Source: an uncultured Clostridia bacterium
GTDB taxonomy: Bacteria > Bacillota > Clostridia > TANB77 > CAG-508
Length of the DNA: 10,121 nucleotides
Reading direction: 5' to 3'
NCBI GenBank assembly: GCA_934162205.1
Contig: CAKPIA010000016.1
Coordinates: forward strand, 1-10,121
Positions 1 to 5,744 of the stretch are shown here, in pieces. The stretch's first letter is position 1. Every line of letters begins with the position of its first letter. A model generated the notes under the pieces. That model ran no database searches. It was not told where the DNA came from and saw nothing but the letters and a program-made list of their open reading frames with translations. The position numbers were made by a program, and so were the translations under genes.

Positions 1-368
1 ACCCAACCTTCTTTTGTTTTTACTACTAGCCTTGGATTTTCTTTATCTTGGTATTCTTTATTTATTTGTGTTCCTGTCCCTTGTCCTAAGTTTTTATCTT
101 TATTTAATATTTCACTTATTCCATCTAATTTTTCGTTTTTTGTTCTTTCTCTATCTGTTGTTATCTCATTCTCATTTTTTGCTAACTCTATAATCTCTCT
201 ATATGTTCCTTTTTGTGATTCTAATTTTGCCTTTTGAGCTGTTTTAAATATCCCATTTTCTCCTGTTAGCATTGCTATACTTATACCTGCTAATATTAAT
301 AACAATATTATTGTTACAACTAATGATATTAATGTTATTCCTCTTTTTTCTTTTATTTTTATATTCAT
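1..368 (-). CDS. Pilin-like secreted protein with type IV prepilin-type N-terminus (partial)
   Basis: The gene reads leftward off the window edge, so only the first 122 codons are present. The ATG at 368-366 follows an AGAGGGG ribosome binding site about 7 nt upstream. The protein opens with a short basic leader (MNIKIKEKRG), then a hydrophobic helix at about residues 11-33 (ITLISLVVTI...LAGISIAML), then GENGIFKTAQKAK and a charged, helical, Lys/Glu-rich region. This layout matches class III (prepilin peptidase) signals, with cleavage expected after G10. Mature position 5 is Ser rather than the Glu usual in true type IV pilins, so it may be a pseudopilin-like anchor rather than a polymerising pilin. 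Similar 'RGITLI' proteins in gut Clostridia often carry large extracellular domains; I infer the missing C-terminus could be one. The 5' region contains a large inverted repeat. No confident promoter was found. Confidence 0.8.
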   Translation of the reverse strand, partial: MNIKIKEKRGITLISLVVTIILLLILAGISIAMLTGENGIFKTAQKAKLESQKGTYREIIELAKNENEITTDRERTKNEKLDGISEILNKDKNLGQGTGTQINKEYQDKENPRLVVKTKEGW

Positions 369-403
369 ATTTTCCCCTCTTTTGTATTATTTTTTTAATT
401 TCA

Positions 404-515
404 TATTATGATTTTCTATATATTGCTTAATGTTTTTTATTTTTTAGAAACAAAAGAAGAGTAATATTTTTTCTAAAAAATTTTTACAAAAAGCAATATA
501 TAGAAAATCATAATA
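404..515. repeat. 112-bp nested inverted repeat (MITE-like or large stem-loop)
   Basis: A perfect 25-bp inverted repeat has arms at 404-428 (starts TATTATGATT) and 491-515 (ends AATCATAATA). Nested inside is a second perfect 12-bp inverted repeat, ATTTTTTAGAAA at 439-450 and TTTCTAAAAAAT at 470-481, around a 19-nt centre. The two stems are separated by 10 and 9 unpaired bases. The outermost dinucleotide on both sides is TA, as expected if a TA-targeting element had duplicated its target, though TA is self-complementary and common here. There is no coding capacity. It lies between the terminator of the mini-gene and the ribosome binding site of the pilin-like gene, so it could also be a structured leader of that mRNA. 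The repeat is directly visible; the mobile-element reading is inference. Confidence 0.75.
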
Positions 516-526
516 CTTACAACTCA

Positions 527-579
527 AAAAAGATAGCAACAAAAACCTATATTTTTATAGGCTTTATTGCTATCTTTTT
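527..579 (-). terminator. Intrinsic terminator of the mini-gene
   Basis: Perfect 13-bp arms at 527-539 (AAAAAGATAGCAA) and 567-579 enclose an inner 6-bp pairing (CCTATA at 546-551 with TATAGG at 556-561). On the minus strand the hairpin ends in a T run (ATCTTTTTTG), giving a Rho-independent terminator for leftward transcription. The plus-strand side is also U-rich, so it may work both ways. The first arm in the transcript is translated: it encodes KKIAI of the small ORF, whose stop codon lies near the apex. Confidence 0.75.
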
Positions 580-663
580 ATTTATATTTGTATTTACATT
601 TATTAAACCACCTGTGTGTGTGTACACTCCTGCAAGGGTTATAGCTTCTGTTTCCATTTTCAT
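547..663 (-). CDS. Small ORF (38 codons) of unknown function
   Basis: I do not recognise this peptide. Read from the ATG at 663-661 it has 38 residues. The second in-frame ATG, at 657-655, sits about 8 nt after AGGAG and is the better spaced start, giving METEAITLAGVYTHTGG then LINVNTNINKKIAIKPIKI (36 residues). The N-terminal half is neutral to acidic and Thr/Gly-rich; the C-terminal half is basic. There is no signal peptide or membrane helix. It has a dedicated near-consensus promoter just upstream and its stop lies inside a Rho-independent terminator, so the locus is an independent unit. Promoter, ribosome binding site and a terminated frame support expression, but a functional RNA or regulatory leader that happens to hold an ORF cannot be excluded. 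Confidence 0.55.
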   Translation of the reverse strand: MKMETEAITLAGVYTHTGGLINVNTNINKKIAIKPIKI

Positions 664-680
664 TACTCCTCTTTTGTTAT

Positions 681-696
681 TATACTTATAAGTATA
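681..696. promoter_or_regulatory. 16-bp perfect palindrome over the -10 and start site (operator candidate)
   Basis: TATACTTATAAGTATA is a perfect 16-bp palindrome covering the whole -10 hexamer and the predicted start region of the mini-gene promoter. A dimeric repressor bound there would block polymerase. A+T-only palindromes are frequent by chance in such DNA, but this one includes two C:G pairs and is centred at a functional position. The operator role is inferred. Confidence 0.4.
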
Positions 697-719
697 TTAT
701 TACAATTTATTTTTGTCAA
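691..719 (-). promoter_or_regulatory. Strong sigma-A-type promoter of the mini-gene
   Basis: On the minus strand there is TTGACA (714-719), a 17-bp spacer, and TATACT (691-696). The -35 is perfect, the spacing optimal, and the -10 differs from TATAAT at one base. Transcription should start near 684, leaving a leader of about 20-30 nt with AGAGGAG before the small ORF. It is one of the best housekeeping promoters in the window. Confidence 0.8.
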
Positions 720-748
720 TATTTAAAGAATAAAAGAAAATAAAATTT

Positions 749-1606
749 TTATTTTTTTATAAGTCCTGCTATATCATCATCTTCAAATTCATAATCTAAT
801 TCTTTTTTATATGCTAATTCATATGCTTGTTTCTTTTGTTTGTAATCTCTTTCCATCATATATTTTGTATTTTCTCTCATTGTTTTATTTGGATCTGGAT
901 ATATTGTTGGTAAAACATGTAGTCTATATTTTACTTTATAAAATTCGTCATTATCTTTTTCTTCTGTATCTATAATTTCTACAAAACAAGATATTATAGG
1001 TACATTACATTTAGTAGCATAATAATATGCTCCTCTTTTTAATGTTCTAGGTTTTCTATAGTTAAACCACATTTCTTCTTCTGGATAGATTAGTATTAAA
1101 TTATTTTTATTTAATTTTTCTTCAATTATATCTTGAAATTCATTTCTTAAATAACTTACTTGATTACTTATTGGAATTATATCAGAAAAATTCATCATAT
1201 ATCCTACCATTCCTGGCATAGCAAGATTTGATTCTTGTCCAACTATATATAAGTTATTTTTTCCCATCTTTTTTACTAATTTTCTTATTATTGTATTATC
1301 AATTGGATTAAAATGATTACTAGTAATAATTGCCCCAGAGTTAAGATTTTCTATATTTTCAAGTCCAACTATTTCTGTGTCTTTATTTTGAGACCAAGTA
1401 ACAAAATCTACAACTAATCTAGCTATTTCATTATTAAATTTATATCCTAATCCATTTCTAGTTTTTAAGTATTTTTCAATAATTTTTCTTTTTTGTTCTG
1501 TTGAAAGTTTTGGGTCATTTACTTCTACTTTTTTATTAAATTCTTTATTGTCTGCTGCTATTTTTATATTATTTATAACTTCCCTTTTATTATCCCCTAT
1601 AATCAT
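749..1606 (-). CDS. PlsC/LPLAT-family acyltransferase
   Basis: A 285-residue protein of the lysophospholipid/glycerolipid acyltransferase family, which moves an acyl chain from acyl-ACP or acyl-CoA to a hydroxyl at the cytoplasmic membrane face. Catalytic motif I is NHFNPID at residues 97-103, giving the HX4D pair H98 and D103. YPEEEMW (174-180) corresponds to the substrate-binding motif III, and NVPIISCFV (201-209) to the last motif. About 80 residues of charged, helical sequence precede the core, and the C-terminus is strongly charged (DYEFEDDDIAG). No clear transmembrane helix is seen. The start overlaps the stop of the upstream glycosyltransferase by 4 nt (ATGA), indicating translational coupling. 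It is the last gene of the four-gene operon. Because a second family member heads the operon, both are probably pathway-specific rather than the housekeeping PlsC. The acceptor is unknown. Confidence 0.88.
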   Translation of the reverse strand: MIIGDNKREVINNIKIAADNKEFNKKVEVNDPKLSTEQKRKIIEKYLKTRNGLGYKFNNEIARLVVDFVTWSQNKDTEIVGLENIENLNSGAIITSNHFNPIDNTIIRKLVKKMGKNNLYIVGQESNLAMPGMVGYMMNFSDIIPISNQVSYLRNEFQDIIEEKLNKNNLILIYPEEEMWFNYRKPRTLKRGAYYYATKCNVPIISCFVEIIDTEEKDNDEFYKVKYRLHVLPTIYPDPNKTMRENTKYMMERDYKQKKQAYELAYKKELDYEFEDDDIAGLIKK

Positions 1607-2556
1607 ACTCGTACTTTTTCTCCACTTTCATATATCTTTTTAAATGTAATTTCTTCATTTGGTACAGTATCTGCTTTTTTTATTAATACTGCCAAACAAT
1701 CACTATCTGATTTTTTTTGTTCATCAGAATATGTATTTTTAAAATCTACTATGTCATTATAATAATCTGATTTTTTTGCATATTTCCAAAAATAATCTTC
1801 GTATGGAATATTATCATAACACCATGGTTTAGAAAATAAATTATAGTGTATTAATTTTGGATTATCTAATTCATTTTTTCCTTCTATTGGCATAGCATCC
1901 CAACATTCGTCAAGATATAAAATACTTCCATTACACATAGCATTTAAGTAATCTTGATCAGGAGCAATAGAATCAAAATGATATTTATTAAGTAATTCTA
2001 GAAATCTTTGATCAAATTTTTCTTCTCTCATTTTCTTTAAGTTCATTAACAATACACCAGAATTAATATATTCATGTCTATTTACTCCAATAGCGTTTTC
2101 CATATAGTTTATAATTTCTGGAATATCTACAACAGAATGGTCTGGGCATGCTCCAATTAAATTATCTCCTAACTCAAAATTATATAATTCTGAAATATCT
2201 CCAGGAACAACAATATCACTATCAATATAAATTCCTTTATCATATTCTTTAAACATTTCTGGTATAAATAATCTAAAATATATTGTTAGTGTAAAATAGT
2301 CACATCTTAATCTATTTTCTACTCTATCTGTAATTGCATCTAATGTATCTTTCATATACACAAATTCTATTTTAAAATTATCATTTTGTAATCTTGAAAT
2401 TTTTTCTATATTTTCGTTTGTCAATTCCTGATAAATTATTATTATTTTATAATTATACTCCTTTGACGCATTCTCTATAATTGAAGATATTGCTACACTT
2501 ACATATGGTGCATACTTATCATCTATTGTAAAAAAAATTGGTATTTCCTTTTTCAT
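1603..2556 (-). CDS. Family 8 (GT8) glycosyltransferase
   Basis: A 317-residue GT8 enzyme, a retaining glycosyltransferase of the GT-A fold that usually moves glucose or galactose from a UDP-sugar. The N-terminal nucleotide-binding strand is IPIFFTIDDKYAPYVSVAI (residues 5-23). The metal-binding DXD motif is D112-S113-D114 in YIDSDIVVPGD, preceded by the family's YFRLFIPE (93-100). Other hallmarks are INSGVLLMN (164-172), APDQDYLN (198-205) and HYNLFSKPW (237-245), the late His motif that contacts the diphosphate. No signal peptide or membrane segment; cytoplasmic. The ATG follows AGGAGG at 5-nt spacing; this site overlaps the TAG stop of the upstream GT8 gene, 9 nt away, and the 3' end overlaps the next acyltransferase. 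Its acceptor is probably the same glycolipid or glycopolymer handled by its neighbours (inference). Confidence 0.92.
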   Translation of the reverse strand: MKKEIPIFFTIDDKYAPYVSVAISSIIENASKEYNYKIIIIYQELTNENIEKISRLQNDNFKIEFVYMKDTLDAITDRVENRLRCDYFTLTIYFRLFIPEMFKEYDKGIYIDSDIVVPGDISELYNFELGDNLIGACPDHSVVDIPEIINYMENAIGVNRHEYINSGVLLMNLKKMREEKFDQRFLELLNKYHFDSIAPDQDYLNAMCNGSILYLDECWDAMPIEGKNELDNPKLIHYNLFSKPWCYDNIPYEDYFWKYAKKSDYYNDIVDFKNTYSDEQKKSDSDCLAVLIKKADTVPNEEITFKKIYESGEKVRV

Positions 2557-2565
2557 ATTTTCCTC

Positions 2566-3396
2566 CTAATTTTTTATTTGTTTTATTATTTTTTCATATT
2601 CTTCAAATAAGTCATCATATTCAAAAATTTTTAATTTTTTATGCACATTTTCTATATTCCAAGGTTTTATAGTAACTGAATGGAATATTGGAAATATTCT
2701 AAAACTTGTAGTGAAATGTTGTATTACAGTATCTTTTTTTAATATTCTTTGTTCATTATATTTTCTTGGTAATATTTTTTTATTAACTGACAATTTATTT
2801 AATGCAGATTGATCCGGCATAAACATTTTCTTTTCTATGCACATTTTTCTTGCTTTTTCAAATAACTTTGTTTCTTTTATTTTATTAATATTTAATAAAA
2901 GCACTCCTGAATTTATATAATCAAATTTTAAATGTTTTTTCTTAAAGAACCATTTACCGTAATGGTCTAAAACACCTACTAATTCTGTATCGTCTATATT
3001 TTGATTATAAAAGTTACTACAATCTTTTCTACATATTACATCATTGTCTAAATATAAAATTCTATCTTTAGGCAATTCTGGTATTTCATCTGCAAATAAT
3101 CTTAACATACAACATGGTGTAAAACGTGTTTTTATATTCTTTAATGGTACTTCTTTTGCAAATTTTTCTGTAATATCTATTACTTTCACAAAATTATTAG
3201 CATTTTTTTCTTTTACTATTTTATCTAAAATAGTAATTTCTTTATTGGAAATTGCATTATATTCTTTTTCCTCTAATTTTATACTTGCAGTTAACACATA
3301 TATATTTAGTATTTCATTTGTATTTTTTAGTAATGAAAGTATTGATATTATTAATCCATCTATTATATTTTTATCGCCACAATATAAAATATTCAT
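2566..3396 (-). CDS. Second family 8 (GT8) glycosyltransferase
   Basis: A 276-residue GT8 protein, shorter than and clearly diverged from its neighbour. The N-terminal strand is MNILYCGDKN. The metal motif is D117-N118-D119 within ILYLDNDVIC, after the conserved CCMLRLFADEIPELP (95-109). INSGVLLLN (161-169), MPDQSALN (193-200), a late His at H227 (IQHFTTS) and KPW (244-246) complete the family set. The region before KPW (FRIFPIFHSVTI) replaces the usual compact HYNxxxKPW, so acceptor choice probably differs from the first GT8. No membrane segment; the C-terminus is Lys/Glu-rich and may sit on the membrane surface. The start has GGAGA at about 7 nt, and the upstream acyltransferase ends 13 nt before it, consistent with one transcript. 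Successive sugar addition by the two GT8 enzymes is an inference from order. Confidence 0.88.
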   Translation of the reverse strand: MNILYCGDKNIIDGLIISILSLLKNTNEILNIYVLTASIKLEEKEYNAISNKEITILDKIVKEKNANNFVKVIDITEKFAKEVPLKNIKTRFTPCCMLRLFADEIPELPKDRILYLDNDVICRKDCSNFYNQNIDDTELVGVLDHYGKWFFKKKHLKFDYINSGVLLLNINKIKETKLFEKARKMCIEKKMFMPDQSALNKLSVNKKILPRKYNEQRILKKDTVIQHFTTSFRIFPIFHSVTIKPWNIENVHKKLKIFEYDDLFEEYEKIIKQIKN

Positions 3397-3409
3397 TTAA
3401 CATCTCCAA

Positions 3410-4189
3410 TTAATCTTGTTCTATTTTCACATATTTTACATATTCATAATTACTGTTTTTACTTCTTTCTAGCATGCAATTATATATTTTATTTCTTAAT
3501 TCTTCTTGTCTTTGTTTTTTATTTAATTGTTCATTTGAAAAAAATGGTCCATCTATATAAACTTTGATTCCTGGTTTCTTTGAAAATTTTCTTTTATAAT
3601 ACGTTGTTGTCATACAAAAAGCTGGTACATTACATTCCACTGGAAATTTAAAAGATGTATTTTCAAATTCACGTATTTTTGTATAATATGGCCATACGTG
3701 AGCTTCTGGATATATTATTACTGCTTTATTTTCTTTTATTCTGTATTTAATTGCATCTGTAAATTTTTTCATTTCTGTTATTGCCTTTGGAATTGGTAAA
3801 GCACCTAATTCTGGCAAAATTTTTCCAATTACTTTTACTCCAAAATTTGCTGGACTTACTATTGTATATATTCTTTTTGTTTTTGATATTTGTGATGGAA
3901 TAAATACATCTCCTAAAATTTGCGTATGATTACCATATACAAAGTATCCTTGTTTTTTATAGTCTTTTAAAATTTTATTATTTACAAATTTAACATTTAA
4001 TCCAACTTTACAATAAAAATATCCAAATATTTTTGCAATAAAGTATATTATTTTTGATTTCATTTTATAAATACTACTATTATTAATCCAAATATAATCT
4101 TTAGGTAATTCATAATTTTGATTTGAACTTTTTATAATATCTTCATTATAATTTTTGTAATAATATATTTTTTTTTTCTTTTTTTTCAT
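3410..4189 (-). CDS. PlsC/LPLAT-family acyltransferase with HX5D variant motif
   Basis: A 259-residue acyltransferase-family protein and first gene of the operon. A hydrophobic stretch at about residues 46-66 (KIIYFIAKIFGYFYCKVGLN) probably anchors it in the membrane. Motif I reads GNHTQILGDVF (86-96): H88 and D94 are five residues apart, not the canonical four, while the remaining motifs are good (YPEAHVWPYY at 160-169; NVPAFCMTTTY at 187-197). A lineage-specific active subfamily is more likely than decay, because the frame is intact and the motifs are well kept. The ATG follows GGAG at 7 nt. The first codons are MKKKKKKI, encoded by A8-G-A10 (4168-4186), a slippage-prone tract. It differs strongly from the acyltransferase that ends the operon, so the two may act on different positions or acceptors. 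Confidence 0.83.
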   Translation of the reverse strand: MKKKKKKIYYYKNYNEDIIKSSNQNYELPKDYIWINNSSIYKMKSKIIYFIAKIFGYFYCKVGLNVKFVNNKILKDYKKQGYFVYGNHTQILGDVFIPSQISKTKRIYTIVSPANFGVKVIGKILPELGALPIPKAITEMKKFTDAIKYRIKENKAVIIYPEAHVWPYYTKIREFENTSFKFPVECNVPAFCMTTTYYKRKFSKKPGIKVYIDGPFFSNEQLNKKQRQEELRNKIYNCMLERSKNSNYEYVKYVKIEQD

Positions 4190-4252
4190 ATATTATCTCC
4201 AATTTTTACTTTTTTACAATCTGTTTATTTTAATATACTTAATCATTGTATA

Positions 4253-4281
4253 ATTATACATTATTTCTAAAAATTTGACAA
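4253..4281 (-). promoter_or_regulatory. Promoter of the acyltransferase/GT8 operon
   Basis: On the minus strand, TTGTCA (4276-4281), a 17-bp spacer, and a perfect TATAAT (4253-4258). Transcription should begin near 4246, about 57 nt before the first ATG. The -10 lies within a 14-bp perfect palindrome, TGTATAATTATACA (4247-4260). Since TATAAT readily forms such palindromes, operator function is only a possibility. Confidence 0.72.
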
Positions 4282-4321
4282 GTAGTATTAATTTGTTATG
4301 CAATTTTTATTTTTTCATCTA

Positions 4322-4350
4322 TTGCCTTTTTTAAATACTAATGCTAGAAT
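4322..4350 (+). promoter_or_regulatory. Promoter of the plus-strand orphan gene
   Basis: TTGCCT (4322-4327), a 17-bp spacer, then TAGAAT (4345-4350) preceded by TGC, which makes an extended -10 (TGnTAnAAT type). The predicted start near 4357 leaves a very short leader carrying TAGGAGA, and the ATG is at 4373. A TTGACA at 4275-4280 also faces this way but has no good -10 behind it. Confidence 0.5.
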
Positions 4351-4372
4351 ATAAAAAAAATAGGAGATAAAA

Positions 4373-5026
4373 ATGGCAAACTTTTTAGATAAATTACAAG
4401 AATTTTTTAATAAAATATTTAAAAAAGAAAAAATTTACCAATTACCTACCCCTAATAATACAACACATACTGAAAACAATCGTAACTTTCTTAACTATAA
4501 ATCTTCAAACGATTTTGTAAACCCAGAATTAGAATTAGGTATTATGCAATTTCTTTCTTCATATTATGAATTAGCAGATATTTCAGACAAGACTGGAATA
4601 TATCCAAATGCTTATGATGCACTTATTAGAATTAATGGTAGTAATGAATCTTATGCTCAAAAAAATATTGCTGATAAAGATAATTTTACTGGATTAGATG
4701 GCAAAAAATATAACACAACATCTCATAGTCAAATGGTTTCGCTAGCTTTAGAAAGTAGTTATATGGAAACCGTAAAAGAAATTGCTAGACAAGATAGTCA
4801 ACTAGGATTTTTACTATCACCAGATTATTCAAATGATAGTAAATTGTTTATACAAAACTTACCTTATTTAGATTCAAATTATCATAATTATCTAATTAAC
4901 AGTATGGCTAATAAATTAGAATATTTATCTTATACGAATTCTATTACAATAAGAGGAATTGATCCTTCAAAATATCAATATGCAAATCAAAATATATCAA
5001 AAAATGCAAATGAATATTATAAATAA
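4373..5026 (+). CDS. Uncharacterised 217-residue protein
   Basis: I do not recognise this protein. The ATG has AGGAG (4362-4366) at 6-nt spacing and a short leader from its own promoter. Residues 1-20 (MANFLDKLQEFFNKIFKKEK) look like an amphipathic, basic helix that could lie on a membrane or pair with a partner. Residues 21-55 are polar, Asn/Thr-rich and probably a flexible linker. From about 54 to 200 the sequence looks like a folded alpha-helical domain (ELELGIMQFLSSYYELADI, SQMVSLALESSYMETVKEIA, YLINSMANKLEYLSYT). There is no signal peptide, transmembrane helix, Cys pair or nucleotide-binding motif. It is the only plus-strand gene, diverges from the glycolipid operon and converges on spoVT with a shared terminator. 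A sporulation-linked or envelope role is possible from position only. Codon use resembles its neighbours. Confidence 0.8.
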   Translation: MANFLDKLQEFFNKIFKKEKIYQLPTPNNTTHTENNRNFLNYKSSNDFVNPELELGIMQFLSSYYELADISDKTGIYPNAYDALIRINGSNESYAQKNIADKDNFTGLDGKKYNTTSHSQMVSLALESSYMETVKEIARQDSQLGFLLSPDYSNDSKLFIQNLPYLDSNYHNYLINSMANKLEYLSYTNSITIRGIDPSKYQYANQNISKNANEYYK

Positions 5027-5061
5027 AAGAGTTTTAATAACAAATTAAAACTCTTTTATTT
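5021..5061. terminator. Bidirectional terminator between the orphan gene and spoVT
   Basis: Arms at 5021-5038 and 5044-5061 form an 18-bp perfect stem with a 5-nt loop (AACAA); the core is AAAAGAGTTTTAAT. Both sides are flanked by A/T tracts, so it can stop rightward transcription of the 217-residue gene and leftward transcription of spoVT. The stop codon of the orphan gene (5024-5026) lies in the left arm, and spoVT stops at 5064. Confidence 0.88.
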
Positions 5062-5063
5062 TA

Positions 5064-5618
5064 TTATATTTCCATTTGGCTACCTAAAAACGTTGCTGCA
5101 GATTGTGCAACCTTTTTTTCTACATCATTCATTTTGGTATTAGCTTCTTTTGACATTAATATAACTGTACCTATTGTATCTCCATTTGAAATTATTGGAT
5201 ATACTACTTGTGAATTGTACTTTCTCTCTCTATTATCATTTTTTATAATTGGCATAGATATATCACTATTTTCTTTACTTGTATATATTTCTTTATCTTC
5301 CATAAGTTGTTCTAATTCATCACTAATACTTTGTTCTAAAAATTCTTTTTTAGAACCACCTGATACTGCTATTACTGTATCTTTATCTGTAATACATGCA
5401 ATATGACCAGTTGTTTTCGATAATGTTTCTGCATAACCAGAAGCAAACTCTGAAAGTTCTCCTATTGGAGAATATTTTTTTAATATCACTTGTCCTTCTC
5501 TATCTGTAAAAATCTCTAATGGATCGCCTTCTTTTATTCTTAGTGTTTTTCTTATTTCTTTAGGAATTACTACTCTACCTAAATCATCTATTCTTCTTAC
5601 AACTCCTGTTGCTTTCAT
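5064..5618 (-). CDS. spoVT: Stage V sporulation protein T, transcriptional regulator
   Basis: A full-length SpoVT of 184 residues, close to the usual family length of about 178. In Bacillus it is a forespore regulator that tunes sigma-G genes during late sporulation and spore maturation. Residues 1-50 are an AbrB/SpoVT swapped-hairpin DNA-binding domain (MKATGVVRRIDDLGRVVIP, then KEIRKTLRIKEGDPLEIF). Residues about 55-184 form the GAF-like sensor domain (FASGYAETLSKTTGHIACI, then VIAVSGGSKKEFLEQSIS, and later VVYPIISNGDTIGTVILMS). Its presence marks an endospore former. The start has a very strong site, AGGAGG at 6-nt spacing (5625-5630). A consensus sigma-G promoter lies just upstream and intrinsic terminators flank the gene, so it is monocistronic. 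No anomalies seen. Confidence 0.96.
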   Translation of the reverse strand: MKATGVVRRIDDLGRVVIPKEIRKTLRIKEGDPLEIFTDREGQVILKKYSPIGELSEFASGYAETLSKTTGHIACITDKDTVIAVSGGSKKEFLEQSISDELEQLMEDKEIYTSKENSDISMPIIKNDNRERKYNSQVVYPIISNGDTIGTVILMSKEANTKMNDVEKKVAQSAATFLGSQMEI

Positions 5619-5651
5619 AAACTTCCTCCTTTTGATTTTTTTGTCTTTTTT

Positions 5652-5680
5652 TAGTATGGCTAAAAAGGAAGTTTTTATAC
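5652..5680 (-). promoter_or_regulatory. Sigma-G-type forespore promoter of spoVT
   Basis: On the minus strand, GTATA (5676-5680), 17 bp, and CATACTA (5652-5658). This fits the Bacillus subtilis sigma-G pattern (GHATR -35 and CATnHTA -10) at every constrained base. SpoVT is sigma-G dependent in Bacillus, so the match agrees with known biology. A start near 5645 leaves a leader of about 26 nt before the ATG. Confidence 0.75.
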
Positions 5681-5701
5681 AAAATTTATTTATAAAAAAT
5701 T

Positions 5702-5738
5702 AGAATTTCTATATAATTATTTGTTACATAGAAATTCT
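5702..5738 (-). terminator. Terminator after the KAP-like NTPase gene
   Basis: Perfect 11-bp arms AGAATTTCTAT (5702-5712) and ATAGAAATTCT (5728-5738) with a 15-nt loop. On the minus strand the hairpin is followed by AATTTTTTATA, a U-run. It lies 6 nt past the NTPase stop and separates that gene from spoVT. The long loop and low G+C make it weaker than the shared terminator on the far side of spoVT. Confidence 0.65.
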
Positions 5739-5744
5739 TTTTAT

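Noticed and set aside
612..627. Short GT/AC dinucleotide run with GTGTACAC palindrome
   Set aside because: Only about five repeats, inside the small ORF (encodes VYTHTGG); too short to call a microsatellite or binding site.
731..757. A/T-only palindrome after the last acyltransferase gene (AAAATAAAA/TTTTATTTT)
   Set aside because: No G:C pairs and almost no loop; not a credible terminator. How the operon ends before the mini-gene promoter is unclear.
3044..3400. 118-codon plus-strand open frame opposite the second GT8 gene
   Set aside because: Antisense shadow of a clear GT8 coding region; hydrophobic low-complexity translation and no ribosome binding site.
4247..4260. 14-bp palindrome TGTATAATTATACA over the operon -10 as an operator
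   Set aside because: Mostly a consequence of the TATAAT box itself; unlike the 681-696 palindrome it adds little beyond the promoter, so it was only mentioned in the promoter entry.
5134..5406. Plus-strand frame opposite spoVT
   Set aside because: Antisense to a highly conserved gene; Ser/Leu/Ile-rich product typical of a complementary-strand artefact.
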